A DNA stretch of 64,000 nucleotides from contig CAVQWT010000006.1 of assembly GCA_963717705.1 (NCBI GenBank), positions 310,001 through 374,000 on the forward strand, in the 5' to 3' direction. Shown here one piece after another: positions 9,099 through 18,339 of the stretch (the stretch's first letter is position 1; each line of letters begins with the position of its first letter). The position numbers and the translations under genes are program-made. Below the pieces are notes generated by a model that was not told where the DNA came from, searched no databases, and worked only from the letters and a program-made list of their open reading frames with translations. This stretch comes from CAVQWT01 sp963717705. Lineage in GTDB: Bacteria > Pseudomonadota > Gammaproteobacteria > Burkholderiales > Casimicrobiaceae.

Positions 9099-9698
9099 AT
9101 GTCGACGGTCGCGACTGACCGGCGCCGGGACGCCAGCGGCATCGCGCTGCCGGACCTGGGCGCCGGCGCTTCTGGCCTGCCTGCTGGCGTTGCCCGCCTG
9201 TTCGCCCTCGGCGCCGGCCCCCGACGCGCCGGTTGCCGCGACCGAATCGGGGCGAGTTCGAGGGCACGTGGACCGCGACCGGCAGCCGGCACACGCTTCG
9301 CCTGGGTTCCGACCGGCGGGCATCCGTTGCGGACCTCGCGGGCACGCTGCTGCTCGCGGGACGCGGGCGCCCGGGCGTCGGCTTTCGCGCGGAGGCGATC
9401 GTCCTCAACGACAGCGCCACCGGCATGGTCGGCCGCGCCGTCTGGACCGATGAGCGCGGCGACCAGGTGTACAGCGAGCTGCGCGGCGAAGGCACGGCGA
9501 CCGGCAACCGGGTCGAGGGAATCATCCTCGGCGGAACCGGACGCTACGCGAACGCCTCGGGCAGCTACGCGGTTCTCGTGGCGCTTCGTGCTCGAGTCGG
9601 AGGACGGGGTCGTGCAGGGCCATTCGGATGGACTCCAGGGCCGGGTGCGCATCGGCTCGCCACCGGCAGCACCCCGCGCGGGGGCTCCGCCGCCATGA
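9099..9698 (+). pseudogene. Lipoprotein gene with two or three frame breaks, function unknown
   Basis: A GGGGGAG ribosome site precedes the ATG at 9099. Different frames hold successive parts of what looks like one protein. The first part is a lipoprotein signal (WAPALLACLLALPACSPSAP, about 9157-9235). The second is a beta-rich body (GEFEGTWTATGSRHTLRLGSD ... GNRVEGIILGGTGRYANASGSYA, about 9244-9580). The third is the end (FSWRFVLESEDGVVQGHSDG ... PRAGAPPP, to 9698). The frame changes near 9110-9150, 9236-9246 and 9575-9585. The stop TGA overlaps the ATG of the transporter gene (ATGA), which supports 9698 as the original end. It is either a decayed gene or one carrying several assembly indels. 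No family was recognised. Confidence 0.5.
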
Positions 9699-11099
9699 TC
9701 GGCCCCGCCCTCGCTGGTCAAGCGCGCGCTGCCGTTCGCGCTGGCGCTCGGGATCTGGTTCGCGCCGATCCCGGCGGGGCTGACGGCGCCGGCGTGGCAC
9801 CTGTTCGCGATTTTCGTCGCGTCGATCGCCGCGGTGCTGGTCGGCGCGTTCCCGCTCCTCACTTCCACGATGCTCGCGGTGGCGGCGGCGGTGCTGACCG
9901 GCACCCTCTCGCCGGCGAAGGCGTTCGCCGGCTTCGCCAACGCGAGCGTGCTGCTGGTCGTGATCGCATTCCTGGTCGCGCAGGCGGTCGTGAAATCGGG
10001 ACTCGGCCAGCGCATCAGCCTGTTCATGGTCAGCCGGTTCGGCCGGTCGTCGCTGGGGCTCGCGTACAGCATCGTGCTGACGGATGCGGTGATCGCGCCG
10101 GCGTTCCCGAGCAACACCGCGCGCGGCGGCGTGCTGTTCCCGATCGTGCTGTCCGTCGCCCAGGGATCCGGCTCGCGGCCCGACGATCCCGACGGCCGCC
10201 GGCTTGGCGGCTACCTGATGTTCTGCGCGATGGCGAGCCTGGCGGTCTCGTCCGCGCTCTGGATGACGGCCACGTCCGCCAATCCGATCGGCCTCCAGAT
10301 CGTCCGGGAGTTCGGACTGGAGATCGGCTTCGGCAAGTGGTTCCTCGTCGCCTCGGTGCCGGCGCTGACCGCGATCCTGCTGCTGCCCCGCGTCGTGGCG
10401 CGGCTGTACCCGCCCGGCGTGACCGAGACGCCGGACGCGCCGGTGGCGGCGCGCAAGGCGCTCGCCACGCTGGGTCCGCTGACGCGCGACGAGCGCGTGA
10501 CGGCGGTGGCGTTCGCGCTGATGGTCGGCGGCTGGATCTTTGCCGACAGCCTGGGGCTCAACGTGACCAGCATCGCCTTCGCCGGGCTCGGCCTGCTGCT
10601 GATGACGAACGTGCTGACGCTCGACGACATCGCGGCGCAGGGCGACACGCTCGCCACGTTCCTGTGGCTCGCGGTCCTGTTCGCGCTGAGCGCGCAGTTG
10701 AACGAGCTCGGGTTCATGGGCTACGTCGGCCAGCGGCTGGCTTCGCACCTCGGCGGCCTGGCCTGGCCGGTGACGTACGTGACGCTGGTCGCGCTCTACG
10801 TCGCGATCCACTACATGTTCGTGAGCCAGTCGTCGCAGGTCCTGGCTCTGCTCGGCATCTTCCTCGACGTCGGCGTCCGCGGCGGCGTGCCGGCCCCGCT
10901 GATGGCGTTCGCGCTGCTGTTCGCGAGCAGCTATTTCTCGGTGATCACGCCGCAGGCCGGCAGCCAGAACGTCATCTTCGTCGGCAGCGGGTACCTGACG
11001 CAGCGCGAGCTCTACCGCCTCGGCCTGCTGATGACGCTCTTCTTCCTGGCGGTGTTCCTCGTGGTCGGGACGGCGTGGATCCTGCTGGTCACCCGTTGA
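9695..11099 (+). CDS. DASS/SLC13-family anion:sodium symporter
   Basis: A membrane transporter of about 465 residues with 11-12 hydrophobic helices, resembling Na_sulph_symp/2-oxoglutarate-malate translocator proteins. The signature SNTARGGVLFPIVL (about 10111-10150) and a second substrate-motif-like region (SSYFSVITPQAGSQNVIF) are present. The ATG at 9695 overlaps the previous stop, but one base must be gained or lost between 9697 and 9711 to join it to the first helix (SLVKRALPFALALGIWFAPI). If not, the first in-frame start is a GTG at 9834, which would remove helix 1. The likely substrates are dicarboxylates or similar anions; specificity is not determinable here. Confidence 0.82.
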
Positions 11100-11194
11100 C
11101 CGGGCGCGGGAGCGCGCAGTCCGGCCGGCGACCCGGTCACGCGCCGGGCCTGGCGCAGGCCGCGTTCGACGCGGTCGAACTTGCCGATCGATCG

Positions 11195-11848
11195 TCAGCG
11201 CGGCGGCAGCGACGCCGCAGCGAGGTCGCGCGCCAGCTCCGCGACGATCTCGCTCAGCGCCGCGTTCAACGCCGCCGCCTGGGCATCGGCGGTGCCGGCG
11301 GTCGCCGGCACGCGGCGTCGGTATTCCTTCGACCAGAACGGCGTCGGCGACAGCGCGTCGGCGCGCGACAGGTACCAGGTGATCGCGAGTTCCGCGGCCG
11401 GCTTGGCGGCATCGCGGCGGTCGCCGTAGAGCGAGCCGACGAAGCCGTCGAGGATCCAGTCGCCGTCGGGCGGCGCGCCGGGCGGGATGACGCGCGTGAA
11501 CACGCGGGCGCCGTCGAGCGCGCGCGCCGTCGCCTCGCCGATCATCGGCGACGGCGCGACCAGGAACTCGGTGTAGAAATCGGCCTCGAACTTGAGCTCC
11601 GATTCGCGCCAGACGAACGCCCGGCCGCGGAACGGCGCGGCCACGCCGACGGTGCCGACGCGCAGCGTGCCGGGCTGGGCCTTCGCCGCCGGCGCGGGCA
11701 CCGCCGCCTCGAGCAGGAACACCTGCTTGACCGGCGCGGGGCGAGAGAACGCGCAGCCGGCGATCAGCGCGACCGCCGCCAGCGACGCAATCGTCCGTGC
11801 AAGGGCCGGCAGGGGCGCGCGCGGCGCCGGGATCGAACGGGCGGTCAT
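11195..11848 (-). CDS. ABC-transport auxiliary lipoprotein (PqiC/ABC_trans_aux type), cassette 1
   Basis: A 217-residue lipoprotein with signal and lipobox LIAGCAFSRP. The body matches the ABC_trans_aux family (PVKQVFLLEAAVP, FVWRESELKFEADFYTEFLVAPSPMI, LDGFVGSLYGDRRD). These proteins sit at the outer membrane and work with MCE proteins in phospholipid transport between membranes. It is the last gene of a minus-strand permease-ATPase-MCE-lipoprotein cassette; its ATG overlaps the MCE stop by four bases. The same gene order recurs at 45.4-49.0 kb. Confidence 0.85.
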   Translation of the reverse strand: MTARSIPAPRAPLPALARTIASLAAVALIAGCAFSRPAPVKQVFLLEAAVPAPAAKAQPGTLRVGTVGVAAPFRGRAFVWRESELKFEADFYTEFLVAPSPMIGEATARALDGARVFTRVIPPGAPPDGDWILDGFVGSLYGDRRDAAKPAAELAITWYLSRADALSPTPFWSKEYRRRVPATAGTADAQAAALNAALSEIVAELARDLAAASLPPR

Positions 11849-12906
11849 CGTTTGCCTTCCAGTGGTCGCGGCGGCTCGCCGAGCAGCACGTTCGCCGGGT
11901 AGCGCTTGGTGTCTTCGGTGAGGTCGCGCAGGTTGTCGGTGATCTGGCGCAGGTTCTCGACGGTGGCCGCGAGGTCGGCCTCGCCGCCGCCAAGGATGCG
12001 ATCCAGCCGGCCGAGCGAGCGCGACAGCGACTGCAGCGTCTTCGGCAGCGCCGGGTCCTCGGTCAGCGCGCGCAGTTTCGCCATCGTGGCGCCGGCATCC
12101 TCGGGCAGCTTCTGCAGCGCCGGGTTGCCCAGCGTCTTGCGGAGCTCGGCATTCGAAGCGCGCAGCTCGGCCAGCAGCGCGACCGCCTCGTCGGACACCT
12201 TGCCGAGCTTCGCGCCATCGAGGGCGGTTTCCATCTTGCCGAGGACCCGCTCGGTCCGCTGCGCCAGCGCCTTGGTGTCGATCGCGCCGACGCGCTCGTT
12301 GGTCAGCACCAGCAGCCGGTTGAGATTGGCCACCGTACCCTCGACGTCGAGGTCGTGCAGTCTGGTGATCAGCTCCGACGCGGCGTTGACGAACTGCAGC
12401 ACGGTCGAGCGCGAGCTGGGAATGTAGAAGTGCCGGGGCTCCCAGTCGATCGGCAGTGCCGGGTTGGTGCGCGGGTCCACGTAGTCGATCTCGAGGTAAT
12501 TGGTGCCGGTGATGCCCTGCGGCGCGAGCCTGGCGCGAAGGCCGCGCTCGACCTCGAGCTTGGCGTTTTCCGGGCTGGTGAGCTCGCCGGCGGCGCGGCC
12601 GCCCAGCAGCCGCGGCTGCAGCTGCGCCTCGACCAGCACGAAGCGCTTGCGCTCGGTCAACGGCCGGTCCTGCTGGTAGACGACGTGAGTGAAGCCGATC
12701 TTGGTGACTTCGCCGATGACGACGCCGCGATACTTGACCTTGGACCCGATGTCGAGGCCCTGCACCGACTCGTCGAAGTAGGTCTCGAAGGTGATCCGCG
12801 GCTGGAACCAGCGCCCGCTGCCGACGACCAGCAGCAGCAGGATCGCGGCACCCATCGCGCCCAGCACGAACAGGCCCAGCTTGAAGTAGTTGGCTCGCAC
12901 GCTCAC
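11845..12906 (-). CDS. MCE-domain (MlaD-like) substrate-binding protein, cassette 1
   Basis: A 353-residue protein anchored by one N-terminal helix (FKLGLFVLGAMGAAILLLLVVG) with the MCE domain facing the periplasm. The core motif VQGLDIGSKVKYRGVVIGEVTKIGF is at about residues 48-72. A second conserved part (QGITGTNYLEIDYVDP) follows, then a long helical C-terminal region (about 190-345) expected to form a tube or coiled coil. It is longer than E. coli MlaD (about 180) and closer to the long MCE proteins. It works with the ATPase and permease encoded just upstream. Confidence 0.9.
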   Translation of the reverse strand: MSVRANYFKLGLFVLGAMGAAILLLLVVGSGRWFQPRITFETYFDESVQGLDIGSKVKYRGVVIGEVTKIGFTHVVYQQDRPLTERKRFVLVEAQLQPRLLGGRAAGELTSPENAKLEVERGLRARLAPQGITGTNYLEIDYVDPRTNPALPIDWEPRHFYIPSSRSTVLQFVNAASELITRLHDLDVEGTVANLNRLLVLTNERVGAIDTKALAQRTERVLGKMETALDGAKLGKVSDEAVALLAELRASNAELRKTLGNPALQKLPEDAGATMAKLRALTEDPALPKTLQSLSRSLGRLDRILGGGEADLAATVENLRQITDNLRDLTEDTKRYPANVLLGEPPRPLEGKR

Positions 12907-12943
12907 GGTCGGCTCACGATCGGCTCAGATAGGCAGTTGGGGC

Positions 12944-13729
12944 TCACGCGGCGGCGGCCTCGGGCTCGCGGTTGAAGAACGCGCGCACCCGGGGGTCGGT
13001 GCTCTCATCGCGCAGCCGGCGGGGGTCGCCCTCGGCGATGATACCCTTGGCGCGCTTGTCCAGCAGGATCACGCGATCGGTGGCGACGAAGACGCTGGCG
13101 AGGTCGTGGGTCACGATGACGAAGGTCATGCCGAGGCTGTCGGCGAGCCGCCGGATCAGCGCGTCGAGCGACGCGGCGGTGATCGGGTCGAGGCCCGAGG
13201 ACGGCTCGTCGAGGAACAGGATCGCCGGGTCCAGCGCCATCGCGCGGGCGATCGCCGCGCGCTTCTGCATCCCGCCCGACAGCTCGGCCGGCATGTGCCC
13301 GGTGGCCGAGGACAGACCGACCAGCTCGAGCTTCATCCGCGCGACGAGGTCGATCGCGTCGTCGGGCAGATCGGTGTAGACCTCGAGCGGCAGGCGCACG
13401 TTCTCCAGCAGCGTCATCGAGCCGAACAGCGCGCCGGACTGGTACATGACCCCGATCTTGCGCAGAATGTCGTAGCGGCCGGACGCGTCGGCGGTGACCA
13501 TGTCGTCGCCGTCGATGAAGACGTGCCCGGCGATCGCCGGGTACAGCCCGATCATGTGCTTCAGCAGCGTGGTCTTGCCGCCGCCGGAGCCCCCGAGGAT
13601 GCCGAACACCTCGCCGCGGCGGATCTCGAAGTTGACGTGCTTGAGGATCGCGACGCCGTCGTAGCCGGCGGAGAGGTCCTTGACCCGAATGACGGCGTCC
13701 GCAGCCTGGGCGGTGTCTCCGGCGGCCAC
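12944..13729 (-). CDS. ABC transporter ATPase (MlaF-like), cassette 1
   Basis: A 261-residue ATPase energising lipid transport. It shows Walker A GGSGGGKTT, a Q-loop (GVMYQSGALF), the signature LSGGMQKR, Walker B AILFLDEPSSGLDP and the switch His in VIVTHDL. The QSGALF and GGMQKR variants are typical of MlaF/Ttg2A. I chose the GTG at 13729, one base after the permease stop, because the open frame upstream of it lies within the permease gene; a start at 13780 is the alternative. Cytoplasmic, it pairs with the MlaE-like permease at 13731-14843. Confidence 0.9.
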   Translation of the reverse strand: MAAGDTAQAADAVIRVKDLSAGYDGVAILKHVNFEIRRGEVFGILGGSGGGKTTLLKHMIGLYPAIAGHVFIDGDDMVTADASGRYDILRKIGVMYQSGALFGSMTLLENVRLPLEVYTDLPDDAIDLVARMKLELVGLSSATGHMPAELSGGMQKRAAIARAMALDPAILFLDEPSSGLDPITAASLDALIRRLADSLGMTFVIVTHDLASVFVATDRVILLDKRAKGIIAEGDPRRLRDESTDPRVRAFFNREPEAAAA

Positions 13730-13730
13730 G

Positions 13731-14843
13731 TCAGATGTCCAGCACGAAGTAGGCCAGCGCGAACATGCCGTCGACGACAACCAGCAGGATGATCCCCGAC
13801 ACGACGGCGCGCGTCGCCGAATCGCCCACCGCCGACGCGCCCGCCTGCGTCTGCAATCCGCGCAGGCAGCCGATGCCGGCGATGAGGATCGCGAACACGA
13901 ACGACTTCACGAAGCCCGCGAGAAAGTCGTTCATCGTGACCGCGGTGTCGACCTCCTTGATGAAGGTGACGAATGGGATCGAGAACGTCGTCATGGTCGC
14001 GGCGCCGCCGGCGAGGCCGACGACGTTCGCGAACAGCACCAGGAGCGGCGTCATCAGCAGCGCCGCGATGATCCGCGGCGTCACCAGGAAGCGCACCGGG
14101 TCGAGCCCCATCGTCGTCAGCGCGTCGACCTCCTGGTTGACGCGCATGGTGCCGATCTCGGCGGCGAAGGCGGCGCCGGAGCGCCCCGCGAGCAGGATCG
14201 CCGTCATCAGCGGGCCCAGCTCGCGCAGCATCGACAGGCCGATCAGGTCGGCGACGAAGATCTCGGCGCCGAAGCGCTTCATCGGGACCGCCGACTGGAA
14301 CGCGAGGATCATGCCGAGCAGGAACGAGATCAGCGCCACGATCGGCAGCGCGTCGACGCCGACGCGCTCGGCGATCAGCATCACGTCCTTCCAGCGCACG
14401 CTGCGCGGGTGCCTCGCCGCGTAGAAGAGCGCAGCCGTGGTTTCGCCGATGAACGCGATCTGGATCCTGATGTCGCGCCATACGCCGGCGGCCGCGCGCC
14501 CGATCTCCTCGATCGCGGGGCCGCGGCGCGGCTCGGGGTCCTGGTCGATCGACAGGCGCTGCGCGTCGAACTGGCCGAGCAGCGCCGCAAACGACGGGGC
14601 GAGGTTGGCCACCTCCAGCGGCGCCTTCCCCGCCTGCCGCTGCAGCTCGACGAACAGCGCAATGCCGGCGCCGTCGCAGTAGTCGACCGCGCCGGCATCG
14701 ACGACGACCGGCCGGCCCGATGCGCCGGCGAGCGCAGCGCGCGCCTCCTTCCAGAGCGGGGCGACCGTCGCCGCATCGAGGCGGCCGGCCAGCGCCAGCA
14801 CGCGGCGGCCGTCGGGGGCGTCGGTGATCGCGAGCGTTGCCAT
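13731..14843 (-). CDS. STAS-MlaE fusion permease, cassette 1
   Basis: A 370-residue permease. Residues 1-100 form a STAS domain (AGRLDAATVAPLWKEARAAL, VVVDAGAVDYCDGAGIALFVEL), equivalent to the separate MlaB protein of E. coli. Residues about 125-370 are the MlaE permease with the family motif LRELGPLMTAILLAGRSGAAFAAEIGTMRVNQEVDAL and several helices. STAS-MlaE fusions are known in proteobacteria. It is the first gene of the four-gene cassette; a small secreted protein gene ends 21 bp upstream and could share the transcript. Confidence 0.9.
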   Translation of the reverse strand: MATLAITDAPDGRRVLALAGRLDAATVAPLWKEARAALAGASGRPVVVDAGAVDYCDGAGIALFVELQRQAGKAPLEVANLAPSFAALLGQFDAQRLSIDQDPEPRRGPAIEEIGRAAAGVWRDIRIQIAFIGETTAALFYAARHPRSVRWKDVMLIAERVGVDALPIVALISFLLGMILAFQSAVPMKRFGAEIFVADLIGLSMLRELGPLMTAILLAGRSGAAFAAEIGTMRVNQEVDALTTMGLDPVRFLVTPRIIAALLMTPLLVLFANVVGLAGGAATMTTFSIPFVTFIKEVDTAVTMNDFLAGFVKSFVFAILIAGIGCLRGLQTQAGASAVGDSATRAVVSGIILLVVVDGMFALAYFVLDI

Positions 14844-14864
14844 CGGCGCCGGCCCGCGGGGCCG

Positions 14865-15392
14865 CTAGTTCACGAGCTCGACGTTGTTGCCCGCGATGCG
14901 GACGCGATCGCCCTCGCGGACGTACGGCTCGAACGCCATGGTCACGACCTGCGTCATGCCGCGGTCGAGCTTCACCGTGACCTCCCATCGCGGCTGCTCG
15001 TACGAGTTGGGCGCCTTGCGGTAGTTGGCGCCACCGGCGGCGCCGAGCAGCACGAGCCCCTGGTTCTCCCCGCCGCGGCCGATCTGGAACGCCGAGGTCA
15101 CCCCGCCGGTCCCGCCCGGCCCGTTGTCGGGATTGGTGCCGCCGATGCCGGTGCCCTGGCCCAGCGGGGTCCAGCCCTGCCTGACGGTGACCTGCCGGAT
15201 CGACTCGACGCGGCCGCAGGGCCCGCAGTCGTCGGCGACGACCGAAGGCGGGCCGCCGACCGGCGGCCGGGCCGGTGCGTTGGGTGCCGCCAGCGGCGGC
15301 GGCGCGCTCGCCGGGGAGATCGGCGGCGGCGCCTGCGCCAGCGTCGCGCCCGACGCGAACAGGACCGCAAGGACCGCGAGCCGGATCGTCAT
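14865..15392 (-). CDS. Small secreted protein resembling the C-terminal part of SlyB/glycine-zipper lipoproteins
   Basis: A 175-residue protein with a signal peptide (MTIRLAVLAVLFASGATLAQA) followed by a Pro/Ala-rich linker. A two-Cys motif (DDCGPCGRVESIRQVTV) comes next, then a short Gly-rich segment. The C-terminus, WEVTVKLDRGMTQVVTMAFEPYVREGDRVRIAGNNVELV, resembles the end of SlyB-like outer-membrane lipoproteins, but no lipobox is present. The ATG at 15392 lies two bases after the stop of the solute-binding protein gene, so they are co-transcribed. The function is unknown. Confidence 0.65.
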   Translation of the reverse strand: MTIRLAVLAVLFASGATLAQAPPPISPASAPPPLAAPNAPARPPVGGPPSVVADDCGPCGRVESIRQVTVRQGWTPLGQGTGIGGTNPDNGPGGTGGVTSAFQIGRGGENQGLVLLGAAGGANYRKAPNSYEQPRWEVTVKLDRGMTQVVTMAFEPYVREGDRVRIAGNNVELVN

Positions 15393-15394
15393 GG

Positions 15395-16252
15395 TCACTC
15401 CGGCAGCGTGTTGAGGTAGAACATCGCGTGCAGCAGCGGCCCCGGCCGCCCGAGGTGGCCGAGCCAGCGCTGGAAGATCGCGTCGATACCGCCGTCGCGG
15501 TAAAGGCCGACCAGCGCGCGGTTCACCGTCAGCCGGAAATCCGGGTCGTCGCGCCGCACGACCAGCGCATACGGCTCGAACGAGAAGTCGCCGTCGACGA
15601 ACGCGAGGCCGTTCGGATCGGCGCTGCGCTGCTTCAGGCTCGCGAGCACGACGCGGTCGCCGGCGTAGCCGTCGGCTTTCCCGGCCAGCAGCGCGGCGAG
15701 CCCCTCGGCGCCGTCCTTCACCGGCACCAGCGTGGCCGGCGCCTCGAGCACGTTGAGCTGGCGGACCAGCGCCTGCTCCGTGGTGGTGCCGGCAATCACC
15801 GCGATGCGCTTGCCCTTGAGGTCGACGAGCCGCATGAGCTTCTTCGCCGGCAGGGTCAGCACGCCGCCGCCGTCGACGTAGATCGGCACGCTGAAATCGA
15901 CTTTCTCCATTCGCGTCAGCGTCATCGTCGTCGTGCCGCAGACGGCATCGACGTCGCCGCGCTCGACGGCGTCGAGGCGGGTGGAGGCGTCGACCGGCTT
16001 CCACTCGACCTTGAGCGTCGACAGGCCGAGCTGCTTCTGGACCGTCCTGGCGACGGCCTCGCACAGCTCGACGCTGTAGCCGCGCGCACGGCCGTCACGG
16101 TCGGCAAACGAGAACGGGGCCGCGCCGACGCGGTATCCGAACACCACGGCGCCGGTGGACTTGATCCGGTCGAGCGTCGGTCCGGCCTGCGCGGGTCCGG
16201 CGGCAAGCGCGGCGGCCGCGATCAGCGAAGCCAGTAAAGGGGATCGGAACAT
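15395..16252 (-). CDS. Extracellular solute-binding protein, family 3 (amino-acid type), orphan 1
   Basis: A 285-residue periplasmic binding protein with signal peptide (MFRSPLLASLIAAAALAAGPAQA). The SBP_bac_3 body includes GYSVELCEAVARTV, VDAVCGTTTMTLTRMEKVDFS and GKRIAVIAGTTTEQALVRQL. Such proteins usually deliver amino acids to an ABC permease, but no permease or ATPase gene is adjacent. It is paralogous to the divergent gene at 16613-17483: both end in a similar WLG-LG-P--LL-AMF-LN--P tail. Ligand unknown. Confidence 0.85.
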   Translation of the reverse strand: MFRSPLLASLIAAAALAAGPAQAGPTLDRIKSTGAVVFGYRVGAAPFSFADRDGRARGYSVELCEAVARTVQKQLGLSTLKVEWKPVDASTRLDAVERGDVDAVCGTTTMTLTRMEKVDFSVPIYVDGGGVLTLPAKKLMRLVDLKGKRIAVIAGTTTEQALVRQLNVLEAPATLVPVKDGAEGLAALLAGKADGYAGDRVVLASLKQRSADPNGLAFVDGDFSFEPYALVVRRDDPDFRLTVNRALVGLYRDGGIDAIFQRWLGHLGRPGPLLHAMFYLNTLPE

Positions 16253-16612
16253 CGGAGGGCGGGGTCGGAGCGGCCGGGAAAGCGCGTGACGTGGCGGGCG
16301 AAATGTGGTTTTTTCAGTTTAGCACGCACTTGCGCCGCGGGAGGCGATCGCGCCCCGCTGCCGGCGGCAGGCTGCCGGGGCGCCGCGGAAGGGCGGGGGA
16401 CGGACGGTGCGGGCCGGGCGCGCGAGGTGTCGCGGGCAGGCCTGCAGGCGGGACGCCCGGGCGCGCGTTCGCCCGGTAGAATCGCGGTTCGCCCCCCCGC
16501 CCTGGAGACTGCTGCCGTGATGCCCGCCCGCGCCCCGACGTCGTTCGCTCTGCCCACGTTGCCGTCCCCGACCACCCGCCGCGTCCGGTCGGCCCCGCCG
16601 GCGCGGCCCGTC

Positions 16613-17483
16613 ATGCGCCGCGTCCTGGCCGGCGTCGTCGCAGCTGACCGCCGCGGTGGCCGCGCTCGCGGCCGCGCCGGTGCTCGCGCAGGCGCCGGAC
16701 ACGCTCGGCAAGATCCGTTCGGCAAAGCAGATCACCGTCGCGTTCTCGGGGGATTCGCTGCCGTTCTCGTACGTCGCCACCGGCGACGAGCCGGCAGGCT
16801 ATTCGATCGACCTGTGCAAACGGGTGATCGCGCACCTCGGGCGCGTCGTCGGCGCCGGCGACCTCAAGGTCCGCTGGGTCGTCGGCACGGCGGTGGAGCG
16901 CGTCGCGATGGTGGCGTCGGGCAAGGCCGAACTCGACTGCGCCAACACCACGGCGACGCAGACGCGGATGAAGGACGTCGACTTCTCCAGCCTGGTGTTC
17001 GTCGACTCGGGCGGCTTCGCCGTCAAGGCCGACGGCGGGGTCGCGCGCTTCGCCGATCTCGCCGGCAAGCGGATCGGCGTGCTCGAGGGGACGACCACCG
17101 AAAAGCGCCTCGACGCCGCCCTCAAGGACAAGGCAATGACCGCCAGAGTCACGCGCCTCAACGACGGCAACGAGGGCATCGCGATGCTCGAGTCCGGCGG
17201 CCTCGACGCGTTCGCCTCCGACAAGGTCAAGCTGGTCGGCCTGGTGGTGCAGTCGAAGGATCCGCGCATGCTGACGCTGCTGCCTGACGATCTTTCGTAC
17301 GAGCCGATGGCGTTCGGCTTGCCGCGCGGCGATTCGGCGTTCCGGCTGGAGGTCAACCGTGCGCTGACGCAGGTGTACGTGTCCGGCGAGATCGAGCGGA
17401 TCTTCGCGCAGTGGCTGGGGCGCCTCGGCAAGCCGTCCGGGCTGCTCGCGGCGATGTTCCTGCTGAATGCGATTCCCGACTGA
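16613..17483 (+). CDS. Extracellular solute-binding protein, family 3, orphan 2, frame break in signal peptide
   Basis: A binding protein of about 290 residues, homologous to the divergent gene at 15395-16252 (GYSIDLCKRVIAHLG, AELDCANTTATQTRMKDVDFS, GKRIGVLEGTTTEKRLD). The signal peptide is split: MRRVLAGVVA is read from the ATG at 16613, while QLTAAVAALAAAPVLAQAPD is in another frame. One base is gained or lost near 16640. An ATG at 16520 with a GGAG site upstream is an alternative start in the same initial frame. A TAGAAT -10-like hexamer lies at 16477-16482. No transporter genes accompany it. Confidence 0.8.
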
Positions 17484-17515
17484 GGCGCAGGTCGTGGCGC
17501 GGGGCGGAATCGCGC

Positions 17516-17521
17516 TATAAT
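17516..17521 (+). promoter_or_regulatory. Consensus -10 hexamer TATAAT for the SYLF gene
   Basis: A perfect TATAAT stands out in GC-rich intergenic sequence, 88 bp upstream of the SYLF-protein ATG. No good -35 hexamer is seen at the usual spacing, so promoter strength is uncertain. Confidence 0.5.
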
Positions 17522-17608
17522 TGCAGACGCCCGAGGGTCAACGCCGTCAGTCGGCGACCCCGCGTTCGCGTCCGGCGCGTGCCGCACGCTCAATGTCAGG
17601 AGAATTCC

Positions 17609-18289
17609 ATGTTCAAGAACACTTTTCGCACGATGGGCGTCGCCGTCCTCGTCGCCGCGTCGGCGATGCTGATGGCGCCGGCTGCGCAGGCGCAGACCGA
17701 TCAGGAGAAGCTGGTCAACGCGTCCGAGGCCACGCTGTCGAACTTCATGCGCGACCCGGAGATGAAGTGGCTGCAGCAGAACTTCGGCCGCGCGAAGGCC
17801 GTGATGATCTCCCCGGAAATCGTCAAGGCCGGGTTCATCTTCGGCGGCTCCGGCGGTCGCGCGATCGTCGTCGCCAAGGCCGACGGCAAGTGGGTCGGCC
17901 CCGCGTTCTACACGATGGCCACCGCCAGCGTCGGCTTCCAGGCCGGCGTCGCCGTGTCCGAGATGGTCACGCTGGTCATGACCGACAAGGGCCTCAACTC
18001 GCTGCTGGCCGCCAGCTTCAAGATGGGCGGTGACGCCAGCGTGGCAGCCGGCCCGGTCGGCGCGGGCGCGAAGTCGGACGTCGTGGCCGACCTGATCACG
18101 TTCACCCGTGCCAAGGGCATCTACGGCGGCCTGAACCTCGACGGCACGCTCGTCAACCTGACCGACGACTGGAACAAGGCGTTCTTCGGCAAGGCCGTGC
18201 TGCCGCCGGACATCCTCGTCCGCGCCAACGTCAGCAACAAGCAGGCCGACAAGCTGCTCGCGGCCGTGGCCGCCGCGGCGAAGAAGTAA
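17609..18289 (+). CDS. SYLF-domain (Ysc84-like) lipid-binding exported protein
   Basis: A 226-residue protein with a signal peptide (MFKNTFRTMGVAVLVAASAMLMAPAAQAQ) and a Ysc84/SYLF domain. Recognisable stretches are AVMISPEIVKAGFIFGGSGGRAIVVAK, FYTMATASVGFQAGVAVSEMVTLVM and YGGLNLDGTLV. SYLF domains bind phosphoinositides in eukaryotes; the bacterial role is unclear. The ATG at 17609 has a CAGGAG ribosome site. A TATAAT element lies upstream and a strong hairpin terminator downstream, so it is probably a single-gene unit. Confidence 0.88.
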   Translation: MFKNTFRTMGVAVLVAASAMLMAPAAQAQTDQEKLVNASEATLSNFMRDPEMKWLQQNFGRAKAVMISPEIVKAGFIFGGSGGRAIVVAKADGKWVGPAFYTMATASVGFQAGVAVSEMVTLVMTDKGLNSLLAASFKMGGDASVAAGPVGAGAKSDVVADLITFTRAKGIYGGLNLDGTLVNLTDDWNKAFFGKAVLPPDILVRANVSNKQADKLLAAVAAAAKK

Positions 18290-18300
18290 CGACCGCATCG

Positions 18301-18331
18301 CGGTCGCGGCCGATGCCGTCGGCCGCGACCG
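18301..18331. repeat. Perfect 13-bp inverted repeat just after the SYLF gene
   Basis: Arms CGGTCGCGGCCGA (18301-18313) and TCGGCCGCGACCG (18319-18331) pair perfectly around a five-base loop. There is no T tract; it precedes the more typical terminator at 18340-18364 by eight bases. Confidence 0.7.
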
Positions 18332-18339
18332 GCCAGTTG

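Noticed and set aside
7377..9698. Very long plus-strand open frame of 773 codons covering DUF3300, DUF2950 and beyond
   Set aside because: Its first third is an Arg/Thr-rich shadow of the DUF3300 gene and its last third joins unrelated frames. Only the DUF2950 part is real.
9233..11902. 889-codon plus-strand frame over the transporter and cassette 1
   Set aside because: Apart from a short segment of the lipoprotein at its start, it is Arg/Ala-rich and lies out of frame with the clear SLC13 and MCE genes.
16477..16482. TAGAAT as a firm promoter of the second binding-protein gene
   Set aside because: Only a -10-like hexamer is seen, with no -35 and an uncertain gene start. Mentioned in the gene entry, not listed separately.
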